DNA of 64,000 nt from Crossiella cryophila (GTDB taxonomy: Bacteria > Actinomycetota > Actinomycetes > Mycobacteriales > Pseudonocardiaceae): NCBI RefSeq assembly GCF_014204915.1, contig NZ_JACHMH010000001.1:9089501-9153500 (forward strand). The letters run 5' to 3'. Of the stretch, positions 44,801-52,689 are shown piece after piece. The first letter of the stretch is position 1; each line of letters opens with the position of its first letter. A program made the position numbers and the translations under genes. The notes beneath the pieces are model-generated. The model was not told the origin of the DNA. It made no database searches and saw only the letters and a program-made list of their open reading frames with translations.

Positions 44801-45912
44801 TGAGCCAGGCGACGCTGCCGAGTACCGAGTTCCCACCCACAGCCGTTCCCCAGCCAGCCCGGGTTCCCGTTCGGGCTGGCTGGCGGGTCGTGCTGCTGGT
44901 CGGGCTCGGCGGCGTCGCCGTCCTGCTCGCCGTGCTCGCGGTGAGCCTCGGCTCGGTGCGCATCCCGGTGCCCGACGTGGTGCGGGCGATCCTCGGCGAG
45001 CCAACGGAAACCGCGTCCTGGGCGTTCATCGTCACCGAGATCCGCATCCCGCGCGCGCTGACCGGACTGCTCGCCGGGGCCGCGCTGGGCGTGGCCGGGC
45101 TGAAGATGCAGACCCTGTTCCGCAACCCCCTGGCCGACCCGCACCTGCTGGGGGTCAACGCGGGGGCCAGTTTCGGCGTCAGTCTGGTGCTGCTCGGCGG
45201 CGGCAGCGCGCTCACCGGTGGCGTGGCGCTGTCCACAATGGAGGGTCTGGGCACGGTGACCGCGGCCGCGCTCGGGGCAGCCGCGGTGATGGCGGTGATG
45301 CTGCTGGTGGCCGCGCTGATCCGGAGCACCGTGATCGTCATCGTGATCGGCGTGATGGTCAACGCGTTCGTGCTGGCCATGGTGGACATGCTGGTCTACT
45401 ACGCCCAGCCGGAGGCGGTGAAGACCTTCACCGACTGGAGCGCGGGCAGTTTCCAGAGCGTCACCTGGCAGGCCCTGCCGGTGCTGGCCGGCATGGTGCT
45501 GGCCGGGCTGGTGCTCGCGGTGCTCTCGGTCAAGCGGCTCAACCTGTTCCTGCTCGGCGAGGGCTACGCCGAATCACTCGGGGTGTCCGTGCGGGCCTTC
45601 CGCTGGACGCTGATGGCCGGGGCCGCGCTGCTGGCGGGCGCGGTCACCGCGCACGCCGGGCCGATCGCCTTCCTCGGCATCGCCGCCCCGCACCTGGCCC
45701 GCGGCCTGCTGCGCACCGCCGACCACCGCTACCTGATCCCCGGCGCGGCCGTGCTGGGCGCCACCATCGCGGTGTCCGCCGGCATCCTGAGCCAGCTGCC
45801 GGGCAGCGAGGCGGTGCTGCCGCTGAACACCACCCTCGCGCTGCTGGGCGCGCCGGTGGTCACCTGGGTACTGGTGCGACTGGGCCGCGGCGGCCGCGGA
45901 CTGGAGGTGTGA
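44800..45912 (+). CDS. FecCD-family ABC transporter permease
   Basis: 370 aa; about nine to ten hydrophobic helices. FecCD signatures: IRIPRALTGLLAGAALGVAGLKMQ, LFRNPLADPHLLGVNAGASFG, and GPIAFLGIAAPHLARGLL. It imports siderophore or cobalamin-like substrates. The ATG overlaps the stop of the binding protein (TGATG) and the stop overlaps the ATPase start. One permease gene only, so a homodimer is expected. Confidence 0.93.
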   Translation: MSQATLPSTEFPPTAVPQPARVPVRAGWRVVLLVGLGGVAVLLAVLAVSLGSVRIPVPDVVRAILGEPTETASWAFIVTEIRIPRALTGLLAGAALGVAGLKMQTLFRNPLADPHLLGVNAGASFGVSLVLLGGGSALTGGVALSTMEGLGTVTAAALGAAAVMAVMLLVAALIRSTVIVIVIGVMVNAFVLAMVDMLVYYAQPEAVKTFTDWSAGSFQSVTWQALPVLAGMVLAGLVLAVLSVKRLNLFLLGEGYAESLGVSVRAFRWTLMAGAALLAGAVTAHAGPIAFLGIAAPHLARGLLRTADHRYLIPGAAVLGATIAVSAGILSQLPGSEAVLPLNTTLALLGAPVVTWVLVRLGRGGRGLEV

Positions 45913-46955
45913 TGCGACCCGAGGTGTTGCGCGCCAACGGACTCGCCGTCGGCTACCGGGTCCGCCGCCGGGCCAGCACGGTACTGTCCGAAGTGGACCT
46001 CGGCCTGCACGCCGGAGAGCTGGTCTGCCTGCTCGGGGTCAACGGCACCGGCAAGTCCACCCTGATGCGCACCCTGGCCGGGATGCAGCCGCCATTGGCC
46101 GGATCCGTCGACCTCACCGGGGTTCCGCTGGCCGGACTGTCCAGAGTGGAGCGTGCCCGGCGGCTGGCCGTGGTGCTCACCACCCGGATCCAGGTCGGCA
46201 ACCTGCGCGGGATCGACCTGGTCGAACTCGGCCGCGCGCCCTACACCGGCTGGTCCGGCACGCTCGGCGCGGCGGACAAGGTCATTGTGCGGGAAGCACT
46301 CGCGCTCGCCGGGGCGGAGTCACTGGCCGAGCGGATGCTGGACGAGCTGAGCGACGGCGAGCGGCAGCGGCTGATGGTCGCGCGGGCGCTCGCCCAGCAG
46401 CCGGACGTGCTGCTGCTGGACGAGCCCACCGCGTTCCTCGACGCGCCACGGCGGGCCGAGCTGACCGCGATGCTGCGCGGCCTGGGCAGGGCCACCCGGC
46501 TGGCGGTCCTGTTGTCCACCCACGACGTGGAACTGGCGCTGCGCAACGCCGACGTGGTGTGGCTGGTGCTGCCCGGCGGGAGCGTGGTCGCGGGCGCGCC
46601 GGAGGACCTGGTCCTGGACGGTGTCCTGGAACGGGCCTTCGGCGGCCGCGACCACACCTTCGACCCGCTGGCCGGCGGTTTTCAGGTGCGCGCACAAACC
46701 CACGGCACGGCAAGGGTCACCGGCGCGGGCGACGAGCTGACCGAGGTGTGGACCCGGCGGGCGCTGCAACGCTGCGGCTACCGGATCGACGACACGGCCG
46801 CGGTGGCCGAGGTGGAGGTGGGCTGGCACCGCACCGCCGACGGCCATCGCTGGAAGGTGTCCACGCCCGGCGGGAACAGCGAGCACGACAGTCTCGCCGG
46901 GGTCGTGGACACGGTCAGGCGGACACCGCCACGTAGTGCGACGGACGGCCGTTGA
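45912..46955 (+). CDS. ABC transporter ATP-binding protein with C-terminal extension
   Basis: 347 aa (GTG 45909 is an alternative start). Walker A GVNGTGKS, signature LSDGERQRLMVARAL, Walker B VLLLDEPTAFLD and H-loop STHDVELAL are intact, as in FecE/BtuD-type importer ATPases. After about residue 258 an extra domain of roughly 85 residues follows (GDELTEVWTRRALQRCG...), absent from typical family members. The 3' end overlaps the convergent isonitrile synthase gene by 41 bases. Confidence 0.9.
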   Translation: MRPEVLRANGLAVGYRVRRRASTVLSEVDLGLHAGELVCLLGVNGTGKSTLMRTLAGMQPPLAGSVDLTGVPLAGLSRVERARRLAVVLTTRIQVGNLRGIDLVELGRAPYTGWSGTLGAADKVIVREALALAGAESLAERMLDELSDGERQRLMVARALAQQPDVLLLDEPTAFLDAPRRAELTAMLRGLGRATRLAVLLSTHDVELALRNADVVWLVLPGGSVVAGAPEDLVLDGVLERAFGGRDHTFDPLAGGFQVRAQTHGTARVTGAGDELTEVWTRRALQRCGYRIDDTAAVAEVEVGWHRTADGHRWKVSTPGGNSEHDSLAGVVDTVRRTPPRSATDGR

Positions 46956-47886
46956 GGTTGACCGGCTCGCCGACCTTGGCCGCGTCGATCCGCTTCATCA
47001 GGGTGTAGTTGCGCTCCCCGCGCTGCTGCACGGCGACCGAGTGCCACGGGGTCAGCCAGCAGTCCGGCGAACCGAGCAGCATGATGCCGAACTTGGGGCC
47101 GCCCACCGGCTGCGGGTGGATGGAGAGCCGGACCTGCTTGGCGTGGTACTTGGCGATCAGGTCGCCCCAGGCCCGGCTGCGCTGGATCACCCCGTAGGCG
47201 CGCTGGCGGCATTCCCGCTGCAACGCCGACTTGGTGCCGTCGAAGTCACCGGCGTCCTCGACCAGGAACCGGGTGATGCCGCGGTAGAGCCGCAACGCCT
47301 TGCCACCGGCCCTGACCTCCTCCCGCAGCGACTCCTCCGACTCGGCGAACTCCTCGGTCAGGATGCGCCGCTTCACGTCGAAACCGGCGTCCCCGTAGAC
47401 GTTCTCCAGGCTGAAGGTGTCGATCGAGTCGAAGCCGCCCCAGGTGATCATCTGGCGCAGGGTCTCGGCGTACTCGTCGATGTGGTGGTCCGGCACCTTG
47501 ATCAGGTCGCCGAAGACGTGCCCGTCGGAGCAGATCAGCATCCGCGCGCCGGGCGGGTAGATCTCCCTTACCCGCTCGGTCAGGCCGTGCAGGAACCGCA
47601 GCGAGAGCAGCTCGCCGAGGTCGGGCAGGTGGCCGAACACCTTGTCGTTGTTGGGTGATTTGCACGGGAAGGCCGGCAGCGTGAACATGATCGGCTCACC
47701 GGCGGCCACGAACTCGCGGAGCTGGGAGAGCTGCTCGGCGAAGGCGGTGGCCACCTCGCTGTCGGTATAGGTGTCCTCGGATTCCGCGCGCCGGTAGGGC
47801 AACAGGATCCGCAGGATCGACTCGCAGGTCTCGGCCACGTCCAGCACGTGGTCGACTCCGGCGGAGATGGTGGTGGTGGGACTCAT
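46915..47886 (-). CDS. isnA: Isocyanide (isonitrile) synthase, PvcA/DIT1 family
   Basis: 323 aa. It shows the family block EPIMFTLPAFPCKSPN-NDKVFGHLPDLGE (residues about 66-95), MLICSDGHVFGDL and FGIMLLGSPDCWLTPWHSVAV near the C-terminus. PvcA/IsnA enzymes turn the amino group of Tyr or Trp into an isonitrile using ribulose 5-phosphate. GGAGG lies 6 bases before ATG 47886. The gene is downstream of a P450, 122 bases apart with a 9-bp hairpin between them, and next to a metallophore ABC importer. Together these suggest an isonitrile natural product used in metal handling. Symbol by family; the substrate amino acid is unknown. Confidence 0.9.
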   Translation of the reverse strand: MSPTTTISAGVDHVLDVAETCESILRILLPYRRAESEDTYTDSEVATAFAEQLSQLREFVAAGEPIMFTLPAFPCKSPNNDKVFGHLPDLGELLSLRFLHGLTERVREIYPPGARMLICSDGHVFGDLIKVPDHHIDEYAETLRQMITWGGFDSIDTFSLENVYGDAGFDVKRRILTEEFAESEESLREEVRAGGKALRLYRGITRFLVEDAGDFDGTKSALQRECRQRAYGVIQRSRAWGDLIAKYHAKQVRLSIHPQPVGGPKFGIMLLGSPDCWLTPWHSVAVQQRGERNYTLMKRIDAAKVGEPVNLNGRPSHYVAVSA

Positions 47887-47973
47887 GGCGTGCCTCCAGG
47901 CATGCTGCGTACAGCGCCCATCGCACCGGGTGCGCGCCCGGCGTGAATGGGGGAATGTGGTTGTCGGACAAAG

Positions 47974-47997
47974 CCACCGGACGTCACGGTCCGGTGG
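47974..47997 (-). terminator. Intercistronic hairpin between P450 and isnA
   Basis: Perfect 9-bp stem (CCACCGGAC / GTCCGGTGG) with a 6-base loop, just after the P450 stop and about 88 bases before isnA. On the minus strand it is followed only by GCTTTGT, so it may be an attenuator or an RNA-stability element rather than a full terminator. Confidence 0.5.
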
Positions 47998-48008
47998 AGA
48001 TCGTCAGT

Positions 48009-49259
48009 TCAGGCGAACGCGGGCTGGGCCAGCGCAGGCTCGAAGGTCACCGGCAGCCGGGCCACCCCACGGCCCAGCACGGCCTGGATCCACTCCAGGT
48101 CCTCGGCGGCCACCGCCAGCCGCAGCCCAGGCAGGCGGCGGATCAGCGCGGACACCGCGGTCTGGCCCTGGATCCGGGCCAGCGCGGCGCCGGGACAGAA
48201 GTGGATCCCGTGCCCGAAGGCCACATGCGGGTTCGGGGAGCGGGTGAAGTCCAGCCGGTCGGGATCGGCGAACCGCCGCCCGTCCCGGTTGGCCGCGCCG
48301 AGGGAGACGATGACCGACTCGCCCGCCGGGATCCGCACCCCGTGCAACTCGCTGTCCTCGCGGAAGAAGCGCCAGGTGGTGATCTCGAACGAACCGTCGT
48401 AGCGGTACAGCTCCTCCACCGCGCCGGGCAGCAGTTCCGGCCGCGCGGCCAGTTCGGCGAACTCGGCGGGGTGCGCCAGCAGCGCCACCGTCATGGTGGT
48501 GATCTGGTTGGTCACCGGCTCCTGCCCGGCGGCGAAGAGCTGGAAGATCATCGAACTCAGTTCGTGATCGGCCAGGTCGCCCGCGTCGTTGGCCCGCACC
48601 AGTGCGGAGAGCAGGTCGTCGGCGGGGTGTTCCCGCTTGTGCGCCACCAGTTCCGCGATGTAGTCCTGGCACCCCTCCAGCAGTGCCAGGTACGCGGGCC
48701 TGCCGGGCTCGTTGGGGCCCACCGGGGCCACCACCTTGCGCCACTCCGGCTGGAACCGGTCCCGGAAGTCGGCGTCGATGCCCAGCACCTCGCTCAGCGC
48801 CAGGAACGGGAACTCCGCGGCGAAGTGCTCGACCAGGTCCGCGCTGCCACCCCTGGCGACCTCGGCCACCACATCGTCGAGCAGGGACTCGGCGATCTGT
48901 TCCACCTTCGCCCGCAGCGCGGCCATCCGGCGCGGGGAGAAGGAATCGGTGACGTGCTTGCGCATCCGGGTGTGCGTTGGCGGATCCTGGTGCAGCAGGT
49001 GCGCCTGCAGCCTGCCGTGGTAGGGCTCCGGCATGCTCGCCGAGAGCCGTCGCCACTGCTCACCGCCGTGGCGGTGGTCCTTGGACAGGCGCGGATCGGC
49101 CAGTGTGGACACGGCGGCGTCGTAGCCGGTGACCAGCCAGCCCACCACCCCGCTGGGGAAGGCGACCCGGTGCACCGGGCCTTGCTCCCGTAGCCGCGCG
49201 TAGGTCGGGTACGGGTCGCGTTTGAACTCTCTCGTGTGTAAGAAGACCGGTTCCATCAT
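48009..49259 (-). CDS. Cytochrome P450 partner of the isonitrile synthase
   Basis: 416 aa, soluble bacterial P450. Heme loop FGHGIHFCPG with Cys355; ExxR in EELYR (residues 283-286); I-helix AAGQEPVT at 243-250, where the usual acid-Thr pair is Glu-Pro, so the conserved Thr is missing. Loss of this Thr occurs in P450s with unusual oxygen chemistry. In fungal DIT1/DIT2 and other isonitrile pathways a P450 modifies the isonitrile product; here it is encoded upstream of isnA. ATG 49259 has GAGGA 7 bases upstream. It is preceded by a leader ORF and a SigC-type promoter. Confidence 0.9.
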   Translation of the reverse strand: MMEPVFLHTREFKRDPYPTYARLREQGPVHRVAFPSGVVGWLVTGYDAAVSTLADPRLSKDHRHGGEQWRRLSASMPEPYHGRLQAHLLHQDPPTHTRMRKHVTDSFSPRRMAALRAKVEQIAESLLDDVVAEVARGGSADLVEHFAAEFPFLALSEVLGIDADFRDRFQPEWRKVVAPVGPNEPGRPAYLALLEGCQDYIAELVAHKREHPADDLLSALVRANDAGDLADHELSSMIFQLFAAGQEPVTNQITTMTVALLAHPAEFAELAARPELLPGAVEELYRYDGSFEITTWRFFREDSELHGVRIPAGESVIVSLGAANRDGRRFADPDRLDFTRSPNPHVAFGHGIHFCPGAALARIQGQTAVSALIRRLPGLRLAVAAEDLEWIQAVLGRGVARLPVTFEPALAQPAFA

Positions 49260-49282
49260 GGTCCGTCCTCGGTGTCCGTGGG

Positions 49283-49417
49283 TCATCGGCGGCTGAACCC
49301 GGCGCAGGGCGCGACGTGAGGAGGGCGCGACCCGATTCGGGGTGTGGGTGAGCTGACCACTGGCGGCTCGCACGTTGGCGGTCGAACGGGGCACAGCGAG
49401 TGATCCGAATGCAGCAA
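49283..49417 (-). CDS. Possible 44-aa Cys-containing leader peptide
   Basis: TTG 49417 preceded by a strong AAAGGAGGAG. The peptide starts MLHSDHSLCPVRPPTCEPP and ends CAGFSRR: three Cys, two His and ten Pro in 44 residues. It is the first ORF behind the SigC-type promoter (-10 box ends about 28 bases upstream) and stops 24 bases before the P450 start. It could be a translated leader that senses metal or Cys, a small modified peptide, or chance. The P450 frame is different. Confidence 0.45.
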   Translation of the reverse strand: MLHSDHSLCPVRPPTCEPPVVSSPTPRIGSRPPHVAPCAGFSRR

Positions 49418-49444
49418 GGCTCCTCCTTTAGTCCACAACCATGA

Positions 49445-49471
49445 GTCGGGAAAAACCCATGGCGAGTTCCC
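49445..49471 (-). promoter_or_regulatory. SigC-type promoter of the P450-isnA operon: GGGAAC-N17-CGAC
   Basis: On the minus strand GGGAAC (49471-49466), 17 bases, CGAC (49448-49445). Identical boxes and spacing to 43532-43558 and 50529-50555. The strong ribosome binding site of the leader ORF lies about 15 bases downstream of the -10 box. Confidence 0.75.
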
Positions 49472-49934
49472 GGCGTTGTTGTGCCGGTACTCACGGTCCT
49501 GCCTGCGCCGTTCGGCGGCAGGCGTCCTTGGAGGAGGAGGACGCATACCGCTGCTCTGCTGAACGACGGGCTTTGCTCTTTGGTAGCACGAAAACCCGGT
49601 AAGTGAATCCGTTGAGGGAACTTAGCAGCGGTCAGAACTGCCGGGCCGCTGCTTCAGATTCTTGGATCGCTCCTTGAAAACGTCTACAACGAAGGTTGGA
49701 TGCCCCGACAAACGATGCACACTGAGCCGTTGGGATGACGTTGCTCCGGACATCCAGGCAGGTCAGTCCGCCGACTGGGCCGGATGGCCTGGCGCGAGCC
49801 GGCTCGGAAGCTGTCAACCAAGTGAAGAGGAGAGCGCTCTCGCTATTGGAAAGTCGGCAGCGCGAAACGGACCCGATAGGGCAATCGGAGCATCCAGGAC
49901 ACCGGACCGGACAGCCTGCCGACAGCGAGTTAGG
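49472..49934. other. 463-bp non-coding region upstream of the P450 promoter
   Basis: Between the sigma factor stop and the P450 promoter. No convincing gene; codon-position bias is absent and the part from about 49,560 to 49,740 is markedly less GC-rich than the neighbourhood. One imperfect hairpin (GCCTGCGCCG near 49,501 with CGGCGGCAGGC) could be a terminator or attenuator. The region may hold further regulator sites, which I cannot identify. Confidence 0.5.
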
Positions 49935-50495
49935 TCACTCACTGGCCGCGGAGCGCCTGGTCCCCTCGCCGAGGGCCTGCACCAGCTCCTGCCGGGCGCG
50001 GGCCACCCTGGACCGGATGGTGCCGACCGGGCAGCCGCAGACCTCGGCCGCCTCGGCGTAACCCAGGCCGATGACCTGCGTCAACACGAACGCGGCGCGC
50101 TGGTCCTCGCCCAGTTCGCGCACGGCCAGCTGGAGTGCCACGGCCTCGTCGACACCAGGGGTGAGCGGGGTGGCGCGTTCGGCCGAGTCCTGCCAGTCGA
50201 CCCCGCCGGAGATCCGCGGCCGGGCCATCGCCGAGCGGACCTGGTCCACCGCGACCCGGCGGGCGATGGAGAGCAGCCAGGTGCGGGCGTGGCTGCGGCC
50301 GGCGAAGCGGTGCACGCTGCGCAGCGCCCGGACGAAGGTCTCCTGGGTGAGGTCCTCGGCCTCGTCCCGGCCTGCCAGGTGCACCAGGAAACGCCAGACC
50401 TCGCGCTGGGTGGACCGGATGAAGGCGGCGGCCGCGACCTGGTCGCCCCGGCCGGCGGCCAGCGCCCACTCGGTGATCTGGGTGTCATCGGCCAT
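49935..50495 (-). CDS. sigC: ECF sigma factor, SigC-like
   Basis: 186 aa, sigma-70 regions 2 and 4 only. Region 2: FIRSTQREVWRFLVHLAG, DLTQETFVRALRSVHRFAGRS (about residues 26-70). Region 4: GLGYAEAAEVCGCPVGTIRSRVARARQEL (about 145-175). These pieces closely match M. tuberculosis SigC as I remember it. ATG 50495 is chosen; an in-frame upstream codon would add six residues. SigC of M. tuberculosis has been linked to copper-acquisition genes including the nrp isonitrile lipopeptide locus. It is encoded next to the P450/isnA genes and divergent from the zinc-finger protein. Confidence 0.85.
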   Translation of the reverse strand: MADDTQITEWALAAGRGDQVAAAAFIRSTQREVWRFLVHLAGRDEAEDLTQETFVRALRSVHRFAGRSHARTWLLSIARRVAVDQVRSAMARPRISGGVDWQDSAERATPLTPGVDEAVALQLAVRELGEDQRAAFVLTQVIGLGYAEAAEVCGCPVGTIRSRVARARQELVQALGEGTRRSAASE

Positions 50496-50528
50496 GGCCG
50501 GAACTTTAACCACGAAAGTGGGAACGGA

Positions 50529-50555
50529 GGGAACCGGACGAGGGTTCAGACCGAC
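50529..50555 (+). promoter_or_regulatory. SigC-type promoter of the zinc-finger/MFS operon: GGGAAC-N17-CGAC
   Basis: GGGAAC at 50529-50534, exactly 17 bases, CGAC at 50552-50555, only 10 bases before the GTG start at 50566, so the transcript may be leaderless or nearly so. Same boxes and spacer as the importer and P450 promoters. Confidence 0.75.
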
Positions 50556-50565
50556 CTTGAGACAC

Positions 50566-51309
50566 GTGGACTGCTCGAACTACCAGGAGCTGCTCTCCGC
50601 CCGGCTGGACGGCGAGGAGCCGCCCGATACTGCCCGGCTGGACGCGCACCTGGACGCCTGCGCGGACTGTTCTGCCTGGTACGACCGGGCAGCGCGGATC
50701 ACTCGGCTGGCTCGCACCGGGGTGGCCGAAACCGGGCCGGACCTGGTCGCGGCGGTGCTGGCCGAGCTGCCGCCGCGCCGGGGGGTGAGCCTGCTGGCCG
50801 CACTGCGCTGGGCACTCGGCCTGCTCGGCATCGCCCAGGTCACCCTGGCCATGTCGGTCTTCCTCAGCCCCGGCGGCGGCGACCACCACGGCACCGGGCT
50901 GCTCGACGCGGGCGCCACCCACCTCTCGCACGAGAGCGCGGCCTGGAACCTGGCGCTCGGGGTGGCCTTCGGCTGGGCCGCGCTGCGCACCCGGCAGGTG
51001 GCCGGGCTGGTGCCGGTGCTGGGCACGTTCGTGGTGGTGCTGTTCGGGGTGAGCCTGCTCGACCTGGTGCGCGGCGGGGTCGCGCCGACCAGGGTGGCCG
51101 CGCACCTGGTGGCGCTGGCCGGGCTGGTGCTGATCGTGCTGCTGGCCCGTTTCGGCGACTCCCGGTACCGGCCTGCTCCCGCGGACCTGGCCGATCACGA
51201 GGAGTACGACAATCCGCACGGACCGTTGTTTCCGGTGGCCGATATTCCCCGGCTCAATCCCGGTCGCCCTGGCGCGGCCAGCGCGCGCGACCGGCGACAT
51301 GTGGCCTGA
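50566..51309 (+). CDS. Membrane protein with N-terminal zf-HC2 domain, candidate anti-SigC factor
   Basis: 247 aa. The zinc-finger anti-sigma motif is visible at the N-terminus: Cys3, then H28-x3-C32-x2-C35 in DAHLDACADCSAWYD. About four hydrophobic helices follow between residues 75 and 200, and a charged tail closes the protein. This is the layout of ZAS-type transmembrane anti-sigma proteins, here divergent from a SigC-like sigma factor with only 70 bases between starts. It may signal metal status to SigC (inference). It is cotranscribed with the MFS exporter (3-base gap). Confidence 0.8.
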   Translation: MDCSNYQELLSARLDGEEPPDTARLDAHLDACADCSAWYDRAARITRLARTGVAETGPDLVAAVLAELPPRRGVSLLAALRWALGLLGIAQVTLAMSVFLSPGGGDHHGTGLLDAGATHLSHESAAWNLALGVAFGWAALRTRQVAGLVPVLGTFVVVLFGVSLLDLVRGGVAPTRVAAHLVALAGLVLIVLLARFGDSRYRPAPADLADHEEYDNPHGPLFPVADIPRLNPGRPGAASARDRRHVA

Positions 51310-51312
51310 TTG

Positions 51313-52659
51313 ATGCCGGAAATTCACCAGCGCAATCAATGGTCGTTGGTGTTCGCCGCCGGAATGGTGGCGTTCACATCCTTGTTGACGATGAACAGTG
51401 TGAACATCGCGTTACCGACGATGCAACACGAATTCGGCGTGGACCCGGGCGCGGCGCAATGGATCGTGCTGGCCTATCAGCTCCCGTTGATCGCGCTGGT
51501 GCTGCCCAGCGGCCGCTGGCTGGACCGGGTCGGCGCCCGGCCCGCGCTGGCGCTGGCGGTCGGCGGATTCGCGCTGACCAGCCTGGCCGGGGCGGCCAGT
51601 GGTGACTTCGCGCTGCTGCTGGCGGTGCGGATCGCGCAGGGCTGCTTCGGCGCGCTGATGCTCGCGCTCACCCCGGCACTGGCCACCAGGGCGGTGCGGC
51701 CGGAGGCCAGGGCGCGGGCGATGAGCGTGCTGGCCACCCTCGCCCCACTGGGCGCGCTCACCGGTCCGGCGCTGGGCGGGCTGCTGCTGGAGGTCTCCGG
51801 CTGGCCCGCGGTGTTCCTGCTGAACACGCCGATCTGCCTGCTGGTACTGGGAATCGGGCTGCGCGCGATCCCGGCGGACCGCCCGTTGCGGTGGCCGGAC
51901 CGGAGCTGGCTGGCCGAGGCCGCGCTGGTGGCCGGCGCGGTGTCCGCGGTGCTGCTCGGGGTCACCTTCGCCGCCCGCGACGGCCTGCCCTGGCTGGCGC
52001 TGGCACTACTCGCGGTGCCGTTGTTCCTGTTGTGGCGCAGGCGATCGACCAGCGTCGAGGTGCTGGAGCTGTTGCGCCGCCCTGGAATGGCCGGTCCACA
52101 ACTGACGTTGTTGGCCGTGGGACTGGCTTTCGCCGCGATGAACCTGATCCTGCCGTTCTACCTGCAACGCGTGCTGCACGCCGATCCGTCCACCACCGGC
52201 CTGACCATCCTGGCCTTCCCGGTGGGCATGGCACTGGCCGGACCGCTCGGCGGCCTGCTCGGCGACCGCTGGGGAGCCAGGCGCACCGGCCTGCTCGGCG
52301 TGGCGGTGGTGGCCGGTGGACTGCTGCTGGTGCTGCCGCTGGCCGAGTCCTGGCAACCGATCGACCTGGCCTGGCGGTTGTTCGCGGCCGGACTGGGCAT
52401 GGGGCTCTACGGCGGCCCGGTGCAGTCCCTGGCCATGGGCGCCGCGCCGCGCGGTCAGATCGCCACCACGGCCGCGACCGTGCAACTGGCCCGCAGCATC
52501 GGCTTCGCGCTGGGCCCGGCGCTGGCCACCACCCTGTGGGCGCTGAGCGGGTACACCCTGCCCGGCATGCGGCTGGCCCTCGGCCTGGCCGTGCTGGTCG
52601 CCGCGGCGGCCCTGCCCGCGCTGGCACTCTCCCGACCCCGGGCACTGGCCGCGGTCTAG
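51313..52659 (+). CDS. DHA2-type MFS exporter (EmrB/QacA)
   Basis: 448 aa, about 14 hydrophobic helices, as in the DHA2 group. Early motif VNIALPTMQHEFGVDPGAAQWIVLAYQL is typical of EmrB/QacA. Motif A is LPSGRWLDRVGARPAL. It starts 3 bases after the zinc-finger gene (ATG 51313) and shares the SigC-type promoter, so it is a good candidate for exporting the isonitrile product (inference). Drug efflux is the alternative. Confidence 0.88.
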   Translation: MPEIHQRNQWSLVFAAGMVAFTSLLTMNSVNIALPTMQHEFGVDPGAAQWIVLAYQLPLIALVLPSGRWLDRVGARPALALAVGGFALTSLAGAASGDFALLLAVRIAQGCFGALMLALTPALATRAVRPEARARAMSVLATLAPLGALTGPALGGLLLEVSGWPAVFLLNTPICLLVLGIGLRAIPADRPLRWPDRSWLAEAALVAGAVSAVLLGVTFAARDGLPWLALALLAVPLFLLWRRRSTSVEVLELLRRPGMAGPQLTLLAVGLAFAAMNLILPFYLQRVLHADPSTTGLTILAFPVGMALAGPLGGLLGDRWGARRTGLLGVAVVAGGLLLVLPLAESWQPIDLAWRLFAAGLGMGLYGGPVQSLAMGAAPRGQIATTAATVQLARSIGFALGPALATTLWALSGYTLPGMRLALGLAVLVAAAALPALALSRPRALAAV

Positions 52660-52689
52660 CCCGAACGCGAGCGGCCACGGCGCGGACCC

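Noticed and set aside
48009-49394. An earlier P450 start near 49394 that adds about 45 residues.
   Set aside because: The extension has no P450 homology or ribosome binding site, whereas ATG 49259 has GAGGA upstream and a normal N-terminus.
49632-49817. 61-codon minus-strand ORF upstream of the P450.
   Set aside because: No ribosome binding site, no codon-position bias, lower GC than the genes; treated as non-coding.
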